From Massilia antarctica (GTDB lineage: Bacteria > Pseudomonadota > Gammaproteobacteria > Burkholderiales > Burkholderiaceae_D): 64,000 bases of DNA. Location of the stretch: positions 1,984,001-2,048,000 of the forward strand of contig NZ_CP065053.1 of the NCBI RefSeq assembly GCF_015689335.1, written 5' to 3'. The notes under the pieces were generated by a model. That model saw nothing but the letters and a program-made list of their open reading frames with translations, ran no database searches and was not told the origin of the DNA. Shown one piece after another: positions 9,345-16,132 of the stretch. The position numbers were made by a program, and so were the translations under genes. The first letter of the stretch is position 1, and each line of letters opens with the position of its first letter.

Positions 9345-9830
9345 ATGTCATCAAAATATCCCGAAGCATTTATCGAACAAGCCCTGGTCAAAGTGTATTC
9401 ACGAGGCCACCGGTCGGTCAAGTCGGTCGCCGAAGACCTGAATGTGAATCACCACACGTTAAAATATTGGATGAAGAATAAAGTTGTGACCATTAAGGAC
9501 GCGCCGACGGCGCGCGAGAAGCGCCCTCAGGACTGGACTGCCGCGGAGCAGTTTGCCGCATTGCGGGCCACCCATGGCTTGTCCGACGAGGCTTTGCAGG
9601 CGTGGTGCCGCGAGCACGGCATATTCCCCCATCATCTGACCAGCTGGGAGGCGGCCTTCTGCGGAGAGGTAAAAGAGCCCGCAACGGGCGTGCGCGAAAT
9701 GCGCACTTTGAAGGACAAGGTTGCAAAGCTCGAGCGCGAGATTGTGCGCAAAAATGGCGCGTTGGCGGAGGCGGCCGCGTTGCTGATCCTGCAAAAAAAG
9801 TTCCGCGCGCTGTGGGAGGACGAGGAATGA
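9345..9830 (+). CDS. IS3-family transposase, OrfA (helix-turn-helix protein)
   Basis: 161 residues starting MSSKYPEAFIEQALVKVYSR. The N-terminal 55 residues form the DNA-binding helix-turn-helix (SVKSVAEDLNVNHHTLKYWM) expected to recognise the terminal repeats; the C-terminal 45 residues are a heptad-rich coiled coil (TLKDKVAKLEREIVRKNGAL) typical of IS3 OrfA dimerisation. I start at the ATG just inside the left inverted repeat, since the longer frame begins outside the element. The stop overlaps the OrfB start as ATGA. Confidence 0.85.
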   Translation: MSSKYPEAFIEQALVKVYSRGHRSVKSVAEDLNVNHHTLKYWMKNKVVTIKDAPTAREKRPQDWTAAEQFAALRATHGLSDEALQAWCREHGIFPHHLTSWEAAFCGEVKEPATGVREMRTLKDKVAKLEREIVRKNGALAEAAALLILQKKFRALWEDEE

Positions 9831-10915
9831 TGACCGACCTCCCGCAGCGCGACCAGGTGATGGATTTGGTGGCCGAGGCGGTCGGTTCCGGCGCGCGCCA
9901 GTGGCGGGCCTGCGAGGTGATTACGCTGAGCGAGCGGACCTTGCAGCGCTGGCAGAACGACAAAGCTGAGGGGGCTTGTGATCGACGGCCGGCACGGGTG
10001 CAGACACCCAAGAACCGCCTGAGCGATCTGGAACGCAAGCGCGTACTGGAGATCGCCAACTCACCCGAATTCGGCCACCTCCCACCAAGCCAGATCGTGC
10101 CACAACTGGTCGACCGGGGCGAGTACGTCGCCTCGGAGTCGACGTTCTATCGCTTGCTGAACGCGGCAAACCAGCTCAAGCACCGTGGGGCCGAGAAGCC
10201 GGCAAAACCCCGCCACAAGCCCCGTGCGCTGGTGGCAACAGCACCGGGCCAGCTGTTTAGCTGGGACATCACCTATCTGCCGACGACGGTCATGGGCATC
10301 TATTTCTATCTCTACCTCTTCATGGATATCTACAGCCGCAAGATCGTCGGCTGGCAGGTCTACGAATCGGAAAGCAGCGAGCTAGCCAGCGAGGTGATGC
10401 GCGATATTTGTTTGCGTGAAAATATCGCGCCAAAACAGGTGGTGCTGCACTCTGACAACGGCAGTCCGATGAAGGGTGCCACCATGCTTGCAACGCTGCA
10501 AAAGCTCGGCGTCGTCCCATCGTTCAGTCGGCCCGCGTGTAGCAATGACAACCCCTTCAGCGAAAGCCTCTTCAAAACGCTCAAGTACCGCCCAGCCTAC
10601 CCGCAGCGCTCATTTGAAAGCCTCATGGCCGCGCGGCAGTGGGTCGGCACGTTCGTGCGTTGGTACAACGAGGAGCACCGTCACAGTGCCATCCAGTTCG
10701 TCACGCCGGCACAGCGGCACGCGGGCCTGGATGGCGAGCTGCTGCGCAAACGTACGGAGGTCTATGAGGCGGCCAAGGCCGAGCGCCCGGAGCGCTGGAG
10801 TGGCGACACGCGAAGCTGGGCGCCAGTCACGACCGTGCACCTCAATCCGGAAAAAAGTGTCACGGAGACCGTCACCAAAAAGGAGAAAAATCCAGAACTC
10901 AAAAAAGCAGCATAG
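9827..10915 (+). CDS. IS3-family transposase, OrfB (DDE integrase)
   Basis: 362 residues starting MMTDLPQRDQVMDLVAEAVG at an ATG overlapping the OrfA stop by 4 nt, so it may be made by coupling or as a frameshifted OrfAB fusion. An N-terminal helix-turn-helix (SERTLQRWQNDKAEG) precedes the rve integrase core: first Asp in FSWDITYLPTTVMGIY, second in VLHSDNGSPMKGATM, Glu in NPFSESLFKTLKYRP, completing DD(35)E. It ends 11 bp before the right inverted repeat. All catalytic residues are present. Confidence 0.9.
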   Translation: MMTDLPQRDQVMDLVAEAVGSGARQWRACEVITLSERTLQRWQNDKAEGACDRRPARVQTPKNRLSDLERKRVLEIANSPEFGHLPPSQIVPQLVDRGEYVASESTFYRLLNAANQLKHRGAEKPAKPRHKPRALVATAPGQLFSWDITYLPTTVMGIYFYLYLFMDIYSRKIVGWQVYESESSELASEVMRDICLRENIAPKQVVLHSDNGSPMKGATMLATLQKLGVVPSFSRPACSNDNPFSESLFKTLKYRPAYPQRSFESLMAARQWVGTFVRWYNEEHRHSAIQFVTPAQRHAGLDGELLRKRTEVYEAAKAERPERWSGDTRSWAPVTTVHLNPEKSVTETVTKKEKNPELKKAA

Positions 10916-10926
10916 AAACCGCGTTT

Positions 10927-10939
10927 AGGCGACAACTAG
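10927..10939 (-). repeat. Right terminal inverted repeat of the IS3 element
   Basis: AGGCGACAACTAG, the complement of CTAGTTGTCGCCT; it lies 11 bp after the OrfB stop. Confidence 0.7.
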
Positions 10940-10942
10940 CTT

Positions 10943-11161
10943 GCAAATTTCCGATATCAACTACACATTCGCCAATCTGCGGACTCAATGAAACATCTTC
11001 ATTCTCATCCGCACGAGCATATCGGGAGCCGAAGAGAAGCAGGTGATGCGTCTTGGATGGATTGGGGGTACGATGAAGTCTTGGCGTTTTTCTGTAAGCG
11101 CACGAATATCACGTTCCGCCCGCCTCCGTGCCACCCTGAACATTTTGCACTTAAGAGTTAG
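10943..11161 (+). pseudogene. C-terminal remnant of the gene interrupted by IS3, frameshifted or overlapping
   Basis: Directly after the IS3 end one frame reads LQISDINYTFANLRTQ and stops at 10989-10991; a second frame starts with the overlapping ATG at 10988 and gives 57 residues, MKHLHSHPHEHIGSRREAGD through PEHFALKS, stopping at 11161, 2 nt before the DUF1828-type gene. Together they look like one C-terminal domain (paired His-rich start, WMDWGYDEVLAFF, TNITFRPP) broken by a one-base loss, with the N-terminal half at 8817-9065. Alternatively the 57-residue frame is a genuine small gene translated by ATGA coupling. Function unknown. Confidence 0.4.
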
Positions 11162-11163
11162 CG

Positions 11164-11913
11164 ATGATCTGCTCAAGCCTTTCCGAAACAATTGGATTCA
11201 CATGTCATCCACTCACCGATGACGGCTGCGTTGCTGCAATCACAACCCCTTTTGTGTTCGCTGACGGCGAGCCTTTCCCGATTTACGTTGAGCGTGCAGG
11301 CCAACAGTTACGTTTTTTTGACGATGGAGGGGTTTTGCTTCATCTTCGCGGGCGCGGAATCCGACTCAACGACCAGCGAAATCTTAAGCCCATCAGAGCC
11401 ATTGCCGAGCCAGAGGGAGTTGCCCTGAATAGCATGGGCGAGCTTGAAATCTGGTCCAAGCTTGAGGACGCGCCTAATGGCTTCGCGCGCTACTTAAGCA
11501 CGTTAATGGCTTTAACCAACTGGGAGCGCGGACTTGAAGGAGCTGCTACAGATATGTCGCTCCTTCTCGATGAGGTAGAACTTTGCCTGCGCGCGTGGAA
11601 GCCATTCGCCATGCTGAAGCCCGGCGGTGAATTTAGCGGCGTTTCTGGAGCGCGCTACAAGCTCGACTTCGATCTAGATGGTCAAGGAGTCGTTGCCATC
11701 AGCCCGCATCCCAACACAGTTAGCTCGACCGCGAAGAAACTGCTGGACATCCGCGCATCATCATCTAACCAAGGGCTGTCCATACTCATTGTCATTGACG
11801 ACAGGCGGGCACAAGACGTTGCGAAACGTGAGGGGATGATCCTCGACTCGCTTGGCAATGTGTTAATGATGAGTCGCTTGGAATCTAACGCGCACGACGG
11901 CCCGCAGCACTAA
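11164..11913 (+). CDS. DUF1828/DUF1829-type protein
   Basis: A 249-residue cytoplasmic protein without signal or membrane segment. The N-terminal about 90 residues (CHPLTDDGCVAAITTPFVFA, FFDDGGVLLHLRGRGI) match my recollection of the DUF1828 domain, and the C-terminal half (GVSGARYKLDFDL, VSSTAKKLLDIRASSS) the DUF1829 domain. The biochemical role of this family is not established; members are often found in accessory DNA. GC content and codon use are lower than in neighbouring core genes. It starts 2 nt after the small frame at 10988-11161, suggesting a former two-gene cassette with the protein split by IS3. Confidence 0.6.
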   Translation: MICSSLSETIGFTCHPLTDDGCVAAITTPFVFADGEPFPIYVERAGQQLRFFDDGGVLLHLRGRGIRLNDQRNLKPIRAIAEPEGVALNSMGELEIWSKLEDAPNGFARYLSTLMALTNWERGLEGAATDMSLLLDEVELCLRAWKPFAMLKPGGEFSGVSGARYKLDFDLDGQGVVAISPHPNTVSSTAKKLLDIRASSSNQGLSILIVIDDRRAQDVAKREGMILDSLGNVLMMSRLESNAHDGPQH

Positions 11914-11942
11914 CGACGCCCTCCTCGCGACGACACAGGGGG

Positions 11943-12134
11943 ACACGCTCCGAGCGGTTTTTTTACGTCGAGGATGCGAAGCAGGTGGAAGATCACGTCG
12001 TGCTGACCGAGTCCGCGCTCGACAACCGCGAAGTGGCGATTGTCTTTCGTGCGCGCGAGGAATGGCCGAAGATGTTCAAGTTCCTCAAGCTGTACCGCAC
12101 CGCGCCCGTCACCGGCACCGAAGCGCGCCTTTAA
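11943..12134 (+). pseudogene. Orphan C-terminal gene fragment at the right edge of the accessory patch
   Basis: An open frame without a start codon reads FFYVEDAKQVEDHVVLTESA, then LDNREVAIVFRAREEWPKMF and KFLKLYRTAPVTGTEARL before TAA at 12132. Its GC-rich codon use matches the chromosome rather than the low-GC genes to its left. It looks like the end of a core gene whose front half was lost when the accessory DNA arrived. I cannot name the family. Confidence 0.45.
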
Positions 12135-12147
12135 CGGCGGCGCCGGC

Positions 12148-12960
12148 TCAGGCGGGCGTGGTGGCCAGCATCGCCATGAAACGATCGGCCGGCCATTGTT
12201 TGCGGTCCGATACCTGGCCGTCGCCCAGCTCGACGAGGCGAAGTTCTCCCTGGCTTGATACGACGACATCGACCGAGAAAAACAAGCTGTCAATGCGTCG
12301 GGCGAGTTCGTGCACGAGGTCGGGTGCGCTGCCATCGCGGCCATGCGCCTGGCCATGCAGCACGAAATAGCGCTCCTCGCTGTCGGCTTGCAGCTGCTCA
12401 AATTTGCGGATGCAAACGCCGCCTTCAACTGCACCCCGGTATTTTTCGATCAAGGCGACCACCTCCCGAATTTCCTGCGGTGTTGCCGCAACCGAGCCGC
12501 GCTGGGTGGTCAGCGATTTGACGTAGTCCTTGACGAAATAGGCGGGCCAGTTCCTGCCATCCACCGCAGCGGCAAAGTCCGCATCGCGCGCGACGATCAC
12601 CGTTTCCGGCGTAAATTCTTCGCACAGTGCGTACCATTCGGGAAGGTAATGACAATGGCGGTACTGGGCCGGACTGGTTGCCATCGCGCAGCCATGCTCC
12701 GCAATGGCGCGGTGCAGCCTCGCGTAGTCATCCGGCGTCAGCATCCAGCCACGGTACAGCACGTGGACTCCGGCCGAGAGGGCCGGCTGTGCCTTGAATT
12801 GCCCCGCTTCGAAGTCTTCGAAGGAGAAAAGCGAGCACGCGAAACCAGCCGCGCATGCGGCGTCGAATTCCTCTCCATACGCTTCGTCGGCAACGCGCTT
12901 GTTGAACGGGTCGCAGGGGAACAGCAGTTGCATTGATGGGGTAGGGTGGACGCCGCTCAT
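12148..12960 (-). CDS. ATP-grasp domain protein (R2K-type), unknown substrate
   Basis: 270 residues, cytoplasmic. The layout fits the small ATP-grasp proteins of the R2K group: an N-terminal region (QLLFPCDPFNKRVADEAYGE) and an ATP-grasp core with AYFVKDYVKSLTTQRGSV, an acidic RKFEQL strand, and SVDVVVSSQGELRLVELGDG as the metal-binding end. Such enzymes ligate a carboxylate to an amine or alter peptides using ATP. The ATG overlaps the stop of the upstream exported protein gene as ATGA, so the two are translationally coupled; a second possible start lies 8 codons in. Substrate unknown. Confidence 0.7.
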   Translation of the reverse strand: MSGVHPTPSMQLLFPCDPFNKRVADEAYGEEFDAACAAGFACSLFSFEDFEAGQFKAQPALSAGVHVLYRGWMLTPDDYARLHRAIAEHGCAMATSPAQYRHCHYLPEWYALCEEFTPETVIVARDADFAAAVDGRNWPAYFVKDYVKSLTTQRGSVAATPQEIREVVALIEKYRGAVEGGVCIRKFEQLQADSEERYFVLHGQAHGRDGSAPDLVHELARRIDSLFFSVDVVVSSQGELRLVELGDGQVSDRKQWPADRFMAMLATTPA

Positions 12961-13448
12961 TTGGTCAGCAGTACCTTGTAATAGTCGGCAACGTTATTGC
13001 CGGCGCCCTTGCTGATGCGCTGCGACGCTTGTGTCCATGGCCAGAAGTTGGTCCCCGCCGTGGTTCGCATCCCCGGCAAGGTCTGTCCGTCCAGCGGAGC
13101 CATGCCCCACGCGCCGCCATGTTTAAGACGGTACACTTCGCCCAGGTAACTGCCGTACATCCGCGCCACCGCCATCACCTGTTCGTCCGATGGACGTGGC
13201 GATTTGGCCGCGTATGAGGTGTGCGCGCGCGCCAGCACGGCTTCGAGCTGCACCATGCTGGCATCGGTGCCATCGAGCTTGATGCCGAACTGGTCGCGCG
13301 CCGTCGCCACGGCCTGTGCCGCATAGGCCGTGGCGGCCCTCTGGACCGCCGGATCGGCCACAAAGTCGGGTTTCGGTTTGTTGGCTGCCAGCGCAGTGGC
13401 GCCCGACAGCGCGGCGGAGACAAACAGAAGGGCTTCGATCGGACGCAT
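12957..13448 (-). CDS. Exported protein of unknown function
   Basis: 163 residues with an N-terminal signal peptide (MRPIEALLFVSAALSGATALAA type, cleavage near residue 22), giving a periplasmic protein of about 140 residues. The body contains DEQVMAVARMYGSYLGEVYR and GTNFWPWTQASQRI, which recall the DUF3806-like exported proteins, though I would not insist. It is the first gene of a two-gene unit with the ATP-grasp protein, overlapping by 4 nt. No obvious catalytic motif. Confidence 0.65.
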   Translation of the reverse strand: MRPIEALLFVSAALSGATALAANKPKPDFVADPAVQRAATAYAAQAVATARDQFGIKLDGTDASMVQLEAVLARAHTSYAAKSPRPSDEQVMAVARMYGSYLGEVYRLKHGGAWGMAPLDGQTLPGMRTTAGTNFWPWTQASQRISKGAGNNVADYYKVLLTK

Positions 13449-13508
13449 ACGGACTTTCTAAGGGGAACCAGCCGATTTTAACATCGGCCGCATGGGCCGA
13501 ATCAGCAG

Positions 13509-13599
13509 CCGTCGCCTCCGCGCAGGCACGGGCCCAGTTCCTACGCTCAGTCGTGGGCTAAGGAGCGAACTTGGACCCCCGCCTGCGCGGGGGCGACGG
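13509..13599. repeat. REP/BIME-like inverted repeat
   Basis: Two arms of about 32 bp face each other: CCGTCGCC...CCAGTTC at 13509-13540 and GAACTTGG...GCGACGG at 13567-13599, both containing CCGCGCAGGC or its complement. The same core recurs between icmF and the indolepyruvate oxidoreductase gene, so it belongs to a dispersed family. It fills the gap between divergent minus-strand genes and may act as a transcript end or stabiliser. Confidence 0.65.
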
Positions 13600-13656
13600 T
13601 ATCGGCGGATATGCGCGTACCTTACCTCGTCAATGCTGAGCTCAAACGACGCCCGA

Positions 13657-13968
13657 TCAAGACCCGTCCGGCTTGCGCAGCCGGCTCAGCAATTCCTCGA
13701 CACTGTCGCTCACCGGCAAGCCATGCTGGCGCAGCAATTGCAGGTGCAGCACCAGGTTTTCCAGCACCAGCTTGGCCGACACCGCCAGCAGGGTCATCAG
13801 CCGGTCTTCGGAGCTGAAGTTCTCCATCGCCGCAGCCATCTCGCACAGGTGTGCCGCCACCAGCTCGCGCAGTTCGGCCTCGCCGAAGGGCAGGTCGGCG
13901 AAATCGATGGGGTCTTCGTGCTCGACTTCCAGCATCAGCGCGGCAAGTTCTTGAGGTTTGATCGGCAT
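13657..13968 (-). CDS. Small conserved cytoplasmic protein, unknown function
   Basis: 103 residues starting MPIKPQELAALMLEVEHEDP. GGAG lies 6 nt before this ATG, which is why I prefer it to a GTG 14 codons upstream. The protein is acidic and almost wholly alpha-helical, with ELVAAHLCEMAAAM and LAVSAKLVLENLVLHLQLL, and no cofactor motif. It has no signal peptide. It is divergent from the MoaD-like gene. I do not recognise a family. Confidence 0.6.
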   Translation of the reverse strand: MPIKPQELAALMLEVEHEDPIDFADLPFGEAELRELVAAHLCEMAAAMENFSSEDRLMTLLAVSAKLVLENLVLHLQLLRQHGLPVSDSVEELLSRLRKPDGS

Positions 13969-14088
13969 GCCCGGCTCCAGAAAGTTGACTCGCTTCCATT
14001 CTAGGCCCACACGCGACAGGTGCGCCGATCCGCGATAAAATTAAGCGGCTTTGATTCCCCATCGTCGTCACCCCTGTGATTGGATGCC

Positions 14089-14358
14089 ATGGCGCGTCTC
14101 ATTTTCACCCAGCAGCTTGCCCGCTTCACCGATGTGCCGCAGGTCGACACCACTGCGGCCACCCTGCGCGGCGGGCTCGACACGGCCTTCGCGGCCAATC
14201 CTTTGCTGCGTGGCTACGTTCTCGACGATCAAGGCCATCTGCGCGAAAACGTCGTCGTGTTCATCGATGGCCGCCGCAGCGACGAGCGCATCCGGCTCGA
14301 CGACCCGCTCACACCCGACAGTACCGTCTACATCCTGCAAGCACTTTCCGGAGGCTGA
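14089..14358 (+). CDS. MoaD/ThiS-family small sulfur-carrier-like protein
   Basis: 89 residues with a beta-grasp (ubiquitin-like) pattern and a C-terminal double glycine (LQALSGG), the hallmark of MoaD/ThiS carriers that become adenylated and thiocarboxylated. The middle has VFIDGRRSDERIRLDDPL and DSTVYIL, common in this subgroup. ATG at 14089 is chosen over a TTG three codons earlier. It is separated by 2 nt from the BNR-repeat protein gene, a pairing that suggests the two act together; the acceptor of sulfur or the conjugation target is unknown. Confidence 0.8.
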   Translation: MARLIFTQQLARFTDVPQVDTTAATLRGGLDTAFAANPLLRGYVLDDQGHLRENVVVFIDGRRSDERIRLDDPLTPDSTVYILQALSGG

Positions 14359-14360
14359 AC

Positions 14361-15449
14361 ATGCATGCGCGTGCCTATCTTTCCACCCGCAAGGGCCTGT
14401 TCGAGTTGCAGCGCGGGGGCGCGGGATGGGAAATCGGTCCCAGCCACTTTCTTGGCGAGCCAGTCTCGATCACCTTGGCCGATGCGCGCGACGGCGCGCT
14501 GTACGCGGCGCTCAACCTGGGCCACTTCGGCGTCAAGCTGCACCGCAAGGATGCCGGCAGCGAGGTCTGGACCGAAATCGCCGCGCCCGCCTATCCGGCG
14601 AAGCCGGACGACAGCACGGACAAAATCGAGTGGAAAAACAAACTGATCTGGTCGCTCGAAGCGGGCGGGGCCGATCAGCCCGGGGTGCTGTGGGCCGGTA
14701 CCCTGCCGGGCGGCCTGTTCCGCTCCAGCGACCGTGGCGCCTCGTGGGAACTGGTGCGTTCCCTGTGGGACGTGCCGCAGCGCGCCGAATGGTTCGGCGG
14801 CGGCTATGACGTGCCCGGCATTCACAGCATTTGCGTCGACCCGCGCAACAGCGACCATGTGCTGGTCGGCGTCTCCTGCGGCGGCGTTTGGCGCACGGAA
14901 GATGGCGGGGCCAGCTGGACCGTCAGTTCCACCGGCATGCGCGCCGACTACATGCCGCCCGAGCTCAACGAAAATGAAGCTGTGCAAGATCCGCACCGGG
15001 TCGTGCGCTCAAACGGCGAACCTGACGTGCTGTGGTGCCAGCACCATAACGGCATCTGGCGCTCCGGCGACAACGGCCACCATTGGGTGGAAATCACCAG
15101 CGCGCCCCTGTCGCACTTCGGCTTTGCCGTGGCCGCCCATCCGCGCGACGGCGGCACCGCCTGGTTTGCGCCGGCCGAGGCCGACCAGCGCCGCATTCCC
15201 GTCGGCGCCGCGCTGGCGGTCACCCGCACCCATGACGGCGGCAACAGTTTCAAGGTCGTCAATGCGGGCTTGCCGCAGCAGCATTGCTACGATCTGGTGT
15301 ACCGCCATGGTCTTGCGGTGGCGGACGATGGCGCGACCTTGTTGATGGCCTCGACCAGCGGAGGAGTATGGATGTCCGACAATGCCGGCGACAGCTGGCA
15401 CACGGTGTCGACCACCATGCCGCCCGTCTACGCGGCGTGTTTTGCCTGA
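14361..15449 (+). CDS. BNR-repeat / sialidase-like beta-propeller protein
   Basis: 362 residues starting at the ATG 2 nt after the MoaD-like stop. At least four Asp-box motifs of the form S-x-D-x-G-x-x-W are visible: SSDRGASWELV, TEDGGASWTV, SGDNGHHWVEI, THDGGNSFKVV and SDNAGDSWHTV, spaced as in a six- or seven-bladed propeller. There is no signal peptide, so despite annotation as exo-alpha-sialidase-like in many genomes it is likely a cytoplasmic scaffold or a non-sialidase enzyme. The last 22 nt overlap the convergent TetR gene. Confidence 0.75.
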   Translation: MHARAYLSTRKGLFELQRGGAGWEIGPSHFLGEPVSITLADARDGALYAALNLGHFGVKLHRKDAGSEVWTEIAAPAYPAKPDDSTDKIEWKNKLIWSLEAGGADQPGVLWAGTLPGGLFRSSDRGASWELVRSLWDVPQRAEWFGGGYDVPGIHSICVDPRNSDHVLVGVSCGGVWRTEDGGASWTVSSTGMRADYMPPELNENEAVQDPHRVVRSNGEPDVLWCQHHNGIWRSGDNGHHWVEITSAPLSHFGFAVAAHPRDGGTAWFAPAEADQRRIPVGAALAVTRTHDGGNSFKVVNAGLPQQHCYDLVYRHGLAVADDGATLLMASTSGGVWMSDNAGDSWHTVSTTMPPVYAACFA

Positions 15450-16051
15450 GCGAAGTAGCTCAGGAACATGCTGACGGCGGCGTCGACCACGGCGGCGTGC
15501 AGTTCCGGCGCCAGCGGCGGCGCGCCCATGGTCACCTGCGGCCAGAACGCCATCGCCTTGACCTGCCCCTGTAGCAGGGTCGCGGCAAAGACCGGGTCGC
15601 AGTCCTTGAGCTTGCCGTCGGCCAGGGCTGCGCGGATCCAGCGCGTCACCCCTTCCTCGCGCTCGCCCAGGCGCGCCACGATGGCGCGCGCCCGCTCCGG
15701 TGCGTGCATGCCCTCGGCGATGGCGACGCGCGCCAGGTCGAGAAAGTCCTGGTCGGCCATCGCCCGCACTTTGATGGTCATCAGTTCGGTCAACTGCGCA
15801 CGCAGGCTGGTGTCGCCGCGATAAGGCAAGTCCAGCTCGGCCGCGCTGCGCTCGAACAACTGCACCAGGGTTTCGGCGAATAACTCATCCTTGCTGGGAA
15901 AGTGGTTGTAAACCGTGCGTTTCGACACGCCGGCATCGGCGGCGATCTTGTCCATGCTGCTCGCTTCGAAGCCGCAACTGCGAAATTGCTCGGCGGCGGC
16001 GGCAAGGATGGCAAGGCGTTTTCGGTCAGTCAGGCGTTGAGGTAAGTTCAT
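15428..16051 (-). CDS. TetR/AcrR-family transcriptional regulator
   Basis: 207 residues. The N-terminal helix-turn-helix reads ILAAAAEQFRSCGFEASSMD then KIAADAGVSKRTVYNHFPSK, the standard TetR DNA-binding region; the C-terminal part is a helical ligand/dimer domain with the AefR-like C-terminal pattern. It is divergent from the metallo-hydrolase gene with 81 bp between them, holding a 15-bp palindrome that overlaps the -10 of the hydrolase promoter, so it probably represses its neighbour and perhaps itself. The 3' end overlaps the propeller gene by 22 nt. Confidence 0.88.
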   Translation of the reverse strand: MNLPQRLTDRKRLAILAAAAEQFRSCGFEASSMDKIAADAGVSKRTVYNHFPSKDELFAETLVQLFERSAAELDLPYRGDTSLRAQLTELMTIKVRAMADQDFLDLARVAIAEGMHAPERARAIVARLGEREEGVTRWIRAALADGKLKDCDPVFAATLLQGQVKAMAFWPQVTMGAPPLAPELHAAVVDAAVSMFLSYFAQAKHAA

Positions 16052-16073
16052 TCCAATATTTTACACCCACCAG

Positions 16074-16102
16074 TTTACTTTTTCAAAAAATGAAACTACA
16101 CT
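16074..16102 (+). promoter_or_regulatory. Candidate promoter of the metallo-hydrolase gene
   Basis: TTTACT at 16074-16079 and TACACT at 16097-16102 are separated by 17 bp. The -10 lies inside the palindrome at 16095-16109. Confidence 0.5.
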
Positions 16103-16109
16103 GTGTAGT
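16095..16109. promoter_or_regulatory. Palindromic operator, probable TetR-family binding site
   Basis: ACTACAC-T-GTGTAGT is a perfect 7-bp inverted repeat around one central base. It sits between the divergent tetR-type and hydrolase genes and covers the candidate -10, the position expected for repression. Confidence 0.65.
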
Positions 16110-16132
16110 GTACATTTCTGATCGGACTCACC

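Larger units (their letters stand above)
9306..10939 (+). mobile_element. IS3-family insertion sequence
   Basis: An apparently complete element of about 1.63 kb with two overlapping transposase frames and imperfect terminal inverted repeats: CTAGTTATCGCCT at 9306-9318 and the complement of CTAGTTGTCGCCT at 10927-10939 (12 of 13 identical). Because CTAG is self-complementary it could be part of the repeat or a 4-bp target duplication; in the second case the ends are TTATCGCCT/TTGTCGCCT. Both frames are intact, so the element may be mobile. It interrupts a region of lower-GC accessory genes. Confidence 0.8.
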
